Translations under genes and position numbers: made by a program
Source: Azoarcus sp.
GTDB lineage: Bacteria; Pseudomonadota; Gammaproteobacteria; Burkholderiales; Rhodocyclaceae
Assembly: GCA_031258035.1 (NCBI GenBank)
Contig: JAIRNL010000220.1
Location: 1 to 8,180 of the forward strand
Length of the DNA: 8,180 bases
Reading direction: 5' to 3'
Shown here: positions 3,708 through 8,180 of the stretch, one piece after another
How positions within the stretch are numbered: position 1 is the stretch's first letter
How the letters are laid out: each line of letters begins with the position of its first letter
The notes under the pieces: generated by a model
Told to the model about the DNA's origin: nothing
The model's database searches: none
The model's input: only the letters and a program-made list of their open reading frames with translations

Positions 3708-6119
3708 TCAATGCGCCCGTATGGCCTGCGTCGTGACGTCTCCCCCGGCAACGGGAAGCGGCGTTTCTTCGTGTTCGGGCAGCGGCACTGGCTTGCGTTC
3801 AAGAGCCAGTTCCAGGACCTGGTCGATCCAGCGCACCGGGATGATTTCGATCGCGTTCTTGATGTTGTCCGGGATCTCGGCGAGATCCTTGACGTTTTCT
3901 TCCGGAATCAGCGCGCGCGCAATGCCGCCGCGCACGGCGGCAAGGAGTTTTTCTTTCAGGCCGCCGATCGGCAGGACTTCGCCGCGCAGGGTAATCTCGC
4001 CTGTCATTGCCACGTCGCAACATACGGGAATGCCGCTGAGCACCGACACCAGCGCGGTGGTGATCGCACTGCCCGCCGAAGGGCCGTCCTTGGGAATCGC
4101 GCCTTCCGGCAAGTGGATGTGGATGTCGCTTTTCTGGTAGAAGTCGCTTTCGACCCCCAGTGACCTGGCTCGACGGCGCACGACCGAAAGCGCGGCCTGG
4201 ATGGATTCCTGCATGACTTCGCCCAGCTTGCCGGTGGTCATCACCTTGCCCTTGCCCGGCAACACCACGGCTTCGACCGTCAGCAACTCGCCGCCGACTT
4301 CGGTCCAGGCCAGACCCGTGACCTGCCCGATCTGGTTCTGCTTTTCCGCTATGCCGAAGTTGTAACGGCGCACGCCGAGGTGTTTGTCGAGGTTCCTGGC
4401 ATTGACCACGACTTTGCTCGCGCGCGGCTTGAGTACCAGCGCCTTCACCACCTTGCGGCAGATTTTCGAGATTTCGCGTTCGAGACCGCGCACGCCCGCT
4501 TCCCTGGTGTAGTAGCGGCAGATGTTCCGCAAGGCATCGTCGGTGACGGTCAGTTCGGTCGCCTTGAGGCCGTTGCTCTTGACCTGCTTGGGCAGCAGAT
4601 AGCGGTGGGCGATGTTGACTTTCTCATCCTCGGTGTAACCGGACAGGCGGATCACTTCCATGCGGTCGAGCAGCGGCGGCGGGATGTTGAGCGTGTTGGC
4701 GGTGGCAACGAACATCACATCGGAGAGGTCGTAATCGACTTCGATGTAATGATCCTGAAAGGTGTGGTTCTGCTCGGGATCGAGCACTTCCAGCAGGGCG
4801 GAAGAGGGGTCGCCCCGGAAGTCCATGCCGAGTTTGTCGACTTCGTCGAGCAGGAAAAGCGGGTTCTTTACCCCGACCTTGGTCATGTTTTGCAGGATCT
4901 TGCCGGGCATCGAGCCGATGTAGGTACGGCGGTGGCCGCGGATTTCGGCTTCGTCGCGCACCCCGCCGAGCGCCATGCGCACGAACTTCCGGTTGGTCGC
5001 CTTGGCGATGGACTGCCCCAGCGAGGTCTTGCCGACGCCCGGCGGCCCCACGAGGCAGAGGATCGGCGCTTTCACCTTGTCGACACGCTGCTGCACAGCC
5101 AGGTATTCGAGGATGCGTTCCTTGACTTTCTCCAGCCCGTAGTGATCCTTGTCGAGAATCTTTTCCGCCTCAGCCAGGTTCCTGCTGACCCGCGAGCGTT
5201 TTTTCCACGGCAGGCCGACCATGGTGTCGACGTAGTTGCGCACGACGGTGGCTTCGGCGGACATCGGTGACATCAGGCGCAGCTTTTTGAATTCGGATTG
5301 CGTCTTCGCCAGCGCCTCCTTGGACATGCCGATGCTCTTGATCTTCTTTTCCATTTCTTCGAAGTCGGCACCTTCCTCGCCTTCCCCGAGTTCTTTCTGG
5401 ATCGCCTTGACCTGCTCGTTGAGGTAGTACTCGCGCTGGCTTTTTTCCATCTGGCGCTTGACCCGGCCCCGGATGCGCTTTTCGACCTGGAGAATGTCGA
5501 TTTCGTTTTCGATCTGCGCCAGCAGGCGGTCGAGCCGCTCGCCGACGTTGAGCATCTGCAACACTTCCTGCTTCTGTTCGAGCTTGAGCGGCAGGTGGGC
5601 AGCGATGGTGTCGGCGAGGCGGCCCGTGTCTTCGATGCCGGCAAGCGAGGAGATGATCTCGCCCGGAATCTTCTTGTTGAGCTTCACGTACTGGTCGAAC
5701 TGCGCGATGATCGCGCGCCGCATCGCTTCGAGCTCGGTGTTGTTCCTGTCCGAGGAAACGACCGGCGTGGCGCGGCCAATGAAGAGTTGGCGCAGGTCTT
5801 GCACCGCGTCGAGCCTGGCTCGCCGCACGCCTTCGACCAGCACCTTGATGGTGCCGTCGGGCAGCCGCAGCATTTGCAGGATGTTGGCGACGCAGCCGAC
5901 GCTGTAGAGATCGGCCACGACGGGCTCGTCCTGGGCCGCCGAGTGCTGCGCGACCAGCAGGATGCTCTTGCCCGTCTCCATGGCCGCTTCCAGCGCCTTG
6001 ATCGACTTGGGACGTCCCACGAAAAGCGGGATGACCATGTGCGGGAACACCACTACGTCGCGCAATGGCAGCAGCGGCAGTTCCAGTTGCTCGTTGGGGA
6101 GATCGGCAGAGCCGGACAT
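3708..6119 (-). CDS. lon: ATP-dependent protease Lon
   Basis: The 803-residue protein is a full-length LonA (E. coli Lon has 784). It degrades misfolded and selected regulatory proteins in the cytoplasm as a hexamer. The N-terminal substrate-binding domain covers about 10-205 (LPLLPLRDVVVFPHMVIPL at 15-33), followed by a coiled-coil region at about 190-285. The AAA+ domain has Walker A GPPGVGKT at 358-365 and Walker B LFLLDEVDK with Asp425/Glu426. The protease domain has PKDGPSAG with catalytic Ser681 and GGLKEK with catalytic Lys724, a spacing of 43 as in E. coli (679/722). The start at 6119 has AAGGA seven bases upstream and gives the usual N-terminus; an in-frame ATG at 6170 would read through the leader hairpin. 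The C-terminal tail (about 776-803) is variable and ends close to the tRNA fragment. The leader has a heat-shock promoter candidate. Confidence 0.98.
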   Translation of the reverse strand: MSGSADLPNEQLELPLLPLRDVVVFPHMVIPLFVGRPKSIKALEAAMETGKSILLVAQHSAAQDEPVVADLYSVGCVANILQMLRLPDGTIKVLVEGVRRARLDAVQDLRQLFIGRATPVVSSDRNNTELEAMRRAIIAQFDQYVKLNKKIPGEIISSLAGIEDTGRLADTIAAHLPLKLEQKQEVLQMLNVGERLDRLLAQIENEIDILQVEKRIRGRVKRQMEKSQREYYLNEQVKAIQKELGEGEEGADFEEMEKKIKSIGMSKEALAKTQSEFKKLRLMSPMSAEATVVRNYVDTMVGLPWKKRSRVSRNLAEAEKILDKDHYGLEKVKERILEYLAVQQRVDKVKAPILCLVGPPGVGKTSLGQSIAKATNRKFVRMALGGVRDEAEIRGHRRTYIGSMPGKILQNMTKVGVKNPLFLLDEVDKLGMDFRGDPSSALLEVLDPEQNHTFQDHYIEVDYDLSDVMFVATANTLNIPPPLLDRMEVIRLSGYTEDEKVNIAHRYLLPKQVKSNGLKATELTVTDDALRNICRYYTREAGVRGLEREISKICRKVVKALVLKPRASKVVVNARNLDKHLGVRRYNFGIAEKQNQIGQVTGLAWTEVGGELLTVEAVVLPGKGKVMTTGKLGEVMQESIQAALSVVRRRARSLGVESDFYQKSDIHIHLPEGAIPKDGPSAGSAITTALVSVLSGIPVCCDVAMTGEITLRGEVLPIGGLKEKLLAAVRGGIARALIPEENVKDLAEIPDNIKNAIEIIPVRWIDQVLELALERKPVPLPEHEETPLPVAGGDVTTQAIRAH

Positions 6120-6135
6120 TATGTTTTCCTTGCGC

Positions 6136-6167
6136 AAAAGAACCGTACCCATGTTGGGGCACGGTTC
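6136..6167 (-). terminator. 11-bp hairpin with T-tract between clpX and lon
   Basis: On the minus strand GAACCGTGCCC (6167-6157) pairs with GGGTACGGTTC (6150-6140), including one G-U pair, around a 6-base loop, and TTTT (6139-6136) follows. It resembles an intrinsic terminator or attenuator with a short T-run. It ends 16 bases before the lon start, so it could reduce read-through from clpX. It overlaps the sigma-32-like promoter described at 6151-6179. Confidence 0.6.
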
Positions 6168-6179
6168 CATTTAATCAAG
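6151..6179 (-). promoter_or_regulatory. Candidate sigma-32 (heat-shock) promoter for lon
   Basis: On the minus strand CTTGATT (6179-6173) is followed after 13 bases by CCCCAACAT (6159-6151). The known sigma-32 pattern is CTTGAAA, 13-15 bases, then CCCCATnT. The -35 matches at five of seven positions and the -10 keeps CCCCA. Transcription would start near 6145-6143, about 25 bases upstream of the lon start codon. lon is a heat-shock gene in many proteobacteria, which supports the assignment. Confidence 0.55.
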
Positions 6180-6244
6180 TACCGACCCCGCGTATCCGCT
6201 TGTCCATCGACGGCGAAGGATGCGCGCCGGAGGGTCGGGGAACT

Positions 6245-7522
6245 TTAGTTGTAGCCTGATACTTTCGGCTGGTCGGCGTAGATCAGGAGCGGCTTGGCGC
6301 CTTCGTCGATGGCGCTTTCGTCGATGGCGACCTTTGCCACTCCTTCGAGACTGGGCAGGTCATACATGATGTCGAGCAGCGACATTTCCAGGATCGAACG
6401 CAGCCCGCGCGCGCCGGTCTTGCGCTGGATCGCTTTTTTCGCCACCGCGCGCAGCGCCGCCGGGCGGATTTCGAGTTCGACGCCTTCCATCGAAAACAGC
6501 TTCTGGTATTGCTTGATCAGGGCGTTCCTGGGCTCGGTCAGGATCTGGATCAGCGCGTCCTCGTCGAGTTCGTGCAGGGTCGCCACCACCGGCAGGCGCC
6601 CGATCAGTTCGGGGATGAGGCCGAACTTGATCAGATCCTCGGGTTCGACCTGGCCGAAGGCTTCGGTCAGGCTGTGGCTTTTGGCGCTTTTCACTTCGGC
6701 GCCGAAACCAATCCCGACTTTTTCGGTGCGGTTGAGGATGACCTTTTCCAGGCCGTCGAACGCGCCGCCGCAGATGAACAGGACGTTGGTGGTGTCGACG
6801 TGGATGAAATCCTGGTTCGGGTGCTTGCGCCCGCCCTGGGGCGGAATCGAGGCGACGGTGCCTTCGACGAGTTTCAGGAGCGCCTGCTGCACGCCCTCGC
6901 CCGATACGTCGCGGGTAATCGAGGGGTTGTCGGACTTGCGCGAAATCTTGTCGATTTCGTCGATGTAGACGATGCCCTGCTGGGCCTTTTCGACATCGTA
7001 GTCGCACTTTTGCAGCAGCTTCTGGATGATGTTCTCGACGTCTTCGCCCACGTAGCCGGCTTCGGTGAGCGTGGTGGCGTCGGCCATCACGAAGGGCACA
7101 TCGAGAAGGCGGGCCAGCGTCTGGGCCAGCAGCGTCTTGCCCGAGCCGGTCGGCCCGATCAGCAGGATGTTGCTTTTGGCCAGCTCCACGTCATCCTTGA
7201 TGGCGTTGCCGAGGTGGCGCAGGCGTTTGTAGTGGTTGTAGACCGCCACGGACAGATTGCGCTTGGCCTGGGCCTGGCCGATCACGTATTGATCGAGGAT
7301 CGCGCAGATCTCATGGGGCGTCGGCAACTGTCCGCGGATGTTTTCCACCCCGAGGCCATCGGCGATTTCCTCGCGGATGATGTCGTTGCACAGCCCGATG
7401 CATTCGTCGCAAATGAAAACAGACGGCCCCGCGATGAGTTTGCGAACTTCGTGCTGGCTTTTGCCACAAAACGAGCAGTAGAGCAGTTTTTCTCCGTCGG
7501 TGCCCGATCTCTTGTCCGGCAT
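6245..7522 (-). CDS. clpX: ATP-dependent Clp protease ATP-binding subunit ClpX
   Basis: The 425-residue protein is full length. ClpX is the hexameric AAA+ unfoldase that recognises substrates and feeds them into ClpP. The N-terminal zinc-binding domain uses Cys16, Cys19, Cys38 and Cys41. The AAA+ core has Walker A GPTGSGKT at 123-130, pore loop GYVG at 156-159 and Walker B IVYIDEID with Asp188/Glu189. The IGF loop that docks on ClpP is at 271-273, and sensor-2 GARGLRS with Arg372 follows. All functional residues are present. The start at 7522 is preceded by a strong GAGGAG Shine-Dalgarno six bases upstream. It lies 13 bases after clpP, so the two are probably co-transcribed. The gap to lon is 125 bases and holds a hairpin and a separate promoter candidate. 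Confidence 0.98.
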   Translation of the reverse strand: MPDKRSGTDGEKLLYCSFCGKSQHEVRKLIAGPSVFICDECIGLCNDIIREEIADGLGVENIRGQLPTPHEICAILDQYVIGQAQAKRNLSVAVYNHYKRLRHLGNAIKDDVELAKSNILLIGPTGSGKTLLAQTLARLLDVPFVMADATTLTEAGYVGEDVENIIQKLLQKCDYDVEKAQQGIVYIDEIDKISRKSDNPSITRDVSGEGVQQALLKLVEGTVASIPPQGGRKHPNQDFIHVDTTNVLFICGGAFDGLEKVILNRTEKVGIGFGAEVKSAKSHSLTEAFGQVEPEDLIKFGLIPELIGRLPVVATLHELDEDALIQILTEPRNALIKQYQKLFSMEGVELEIRPAALRAVAKKAIQRKTGARGLRSILEMSLLDIMYDLPSLEGVAKVAIDESAIDEGAKPLLIYADQPKVSGYN

Positions 7523-7535
7523 GATCGTCTCCTCG

Positions 7536-8171
7536 TCAGATCTCGTCGCGGGTAAGCATCACTTTGTCGATGAGACCGTACTCCAACGCCGCGGCCGCAG
7601 ACAGGAAATTATCCCGATCGGTATCTTTTTCTATCTGTTCCACGGGTTTGCCCGTGTGCTTGGACAGCATTTCGTTCAGCCGGGCGCGCATCTGGAGAAT
7701 TTCACGGGCATGGATCTCGATGTCGGAAGCCTGTCCCTGGAATCCGCCGAGCGGCTGGTGGATCATGATCCTGGAATTGGGCAGGCAGCAACGCTTGCCC
7801 CTGGCGCCCGCGGCGAGCAGGAAAGCGCCCATGCTCGCCGCCTGTCCGATGCACAGCGTGTTGACGTCTGGCTTGATGAATTGCATGGTGTCGTAGATCG
7901 CCAGCCCCGCCGTCACCGAGCCGCCGGGAGAATTGATGTAGAAATGGATATCCTTGTCGGGATTTTCCGATTCGAGGAACAACAATTGCGCCACGATCAG
8001 GTTGGCGGTGGTGTCGTTGACCTGTCCGACGAGGAAAATGATCCGTTCCTTGAGCAGGCGCGAGTAAATGTCATAGGCGCGTTCGCCGCGCCCGCTTTGC
8101 TCGATGACCATCGGCACCAGGCCGAGGCCGACCGGGTTCCATTCACTGCCTCGTGCGGATTTGTCGTTCAT
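7536..8171 (-). CDS. clpP: ATP-dependent Clp protease proteolytic subunit ClpP
   Basis: The 211-residue serine peptidase forms the double seven-membered ring chamber of the Clp protease and acts with ClpX in the cytoplasm. The catalytic triad is complete: Ser113 in GQAASMGAF, His138 in RIMIHQPLGG and Asp187 in DTDRDNFLSA. Spacing (25 and 49 residues) equals that of E. coli ClpP. The GLVPMVIEQSGRGERAYDIY segment (17-36) is the usual start of the mature core; the residues ahead of it resemble a short propeptide. The start at 8171 is the only suitable ATG visible. Only 9 bases lie upstream, so its ribosome-binding site and promoter cannot be judged. In many proteobacteria tig (trigger factor) is the gene upstream, but that would be outside this window. 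Confidence 0.97.
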   Translation of the reverse strand: MNDKSARGSEWNPVGLGLVPMVIEQSGRGERAYDIYSRLLKERIIFLVGQVNDTTANLIVAQLLFLESENPDKDIHFYINSPGGSVTAGLAIYDTMQFIKPDVNTLCIGQAASMGAFLLAAGARGKRCCLPNSRIMIHQPLGGFQGQASDIEIHAREILQMRARLNEMLSKHTGKPVEQIEKDTDRDNFLSAAAALEYGLIDKVMLTRDEI

Positions 8172-8180
8172 CGTGAAACC

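Noticed and set aside
3662..3740. A complete tRNA gene next to lon
   Set aside because: No 5' acceptor strand, D-arm or anticodon stem-loop can be built upstream; that sequence is the lon 3' end.
4380..7555. Long plus-strand open frames opposite lon and clpX (for example 4380-5270, 5298-6248, 6509-7555)
   Set aside because: They mirror the codon structure of the well-supported minus-strand genes and have no recognisable domains or ribosome-binding sites.
1..8180. CRISPR array, insertion sequence or prophage genes
   Set aside because: No regularly spaced repeats, no transposase or integrase frame, and no terminal inverted repeats were seen.

Overview
The window is a piece of a high-GC proteobacterial chromosome, most likely a betaproteobacterium. 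This is inferred from GC-rich codon use, the clpP-clpX-lon order, and a tRNA-Val-like fragment close to lon. No rRNA gene or lineage marker fixes the genus. Every supported gene lies on the minus strand, so transcription runs from high to low coordinates.

Right part (3708-8171) is the protein quality-control cluster clpP, clpX, lon. ClpP and ClpX form a chambered ATP-dependent protease, and Lon is the one-chain AAA+ protease. All catalytic and nucleotide-binding residues checked are present. The clpX-lon gap holds a heat-shock (sigma-32-like) promoter candidate overlapped by an 11-bp hairpin.

Middle part (2642-3707) looks like a rearranged junction. Nine bases after the lon stop lies a 37-nt fragment matching the 3' half of a tRNA-Val gene including CCA, with no 5' half. 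A strong terminator follows, then a toxin-antitoxin pair of the HI1419/HI1420 (HigBA-like) type with a palindrome over its promoter region, then about 170 bases without a recognisable gene.

Left part (1-2641) holds a GbsR/MarR-family regulator and, after two tandem hairpin terminators, a three-gene unit: a DCC-family (DUF393) thioredoxin-like protein, an SDR oxidoreductase fused to a DoxX-like membrane domain, and the start of a DUF2269 membrane protein cut by the window edge. Two near-identical 24-bp palindromes (20 of 24 bases the same) sit one before the regulator and one before the three-gene unit. This suggests that the regulator controls both itself and the operon. The function of the operon is not known from the sequence; a membrane-linked redox role is the simplest inference.

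The most interesting points are the paired operators defining a small redox/membrane regulon, the tRNA-Val scar abutting lon with a toxin-antitoxin module next to it, and the overlapping promoter and hairpin before lon.
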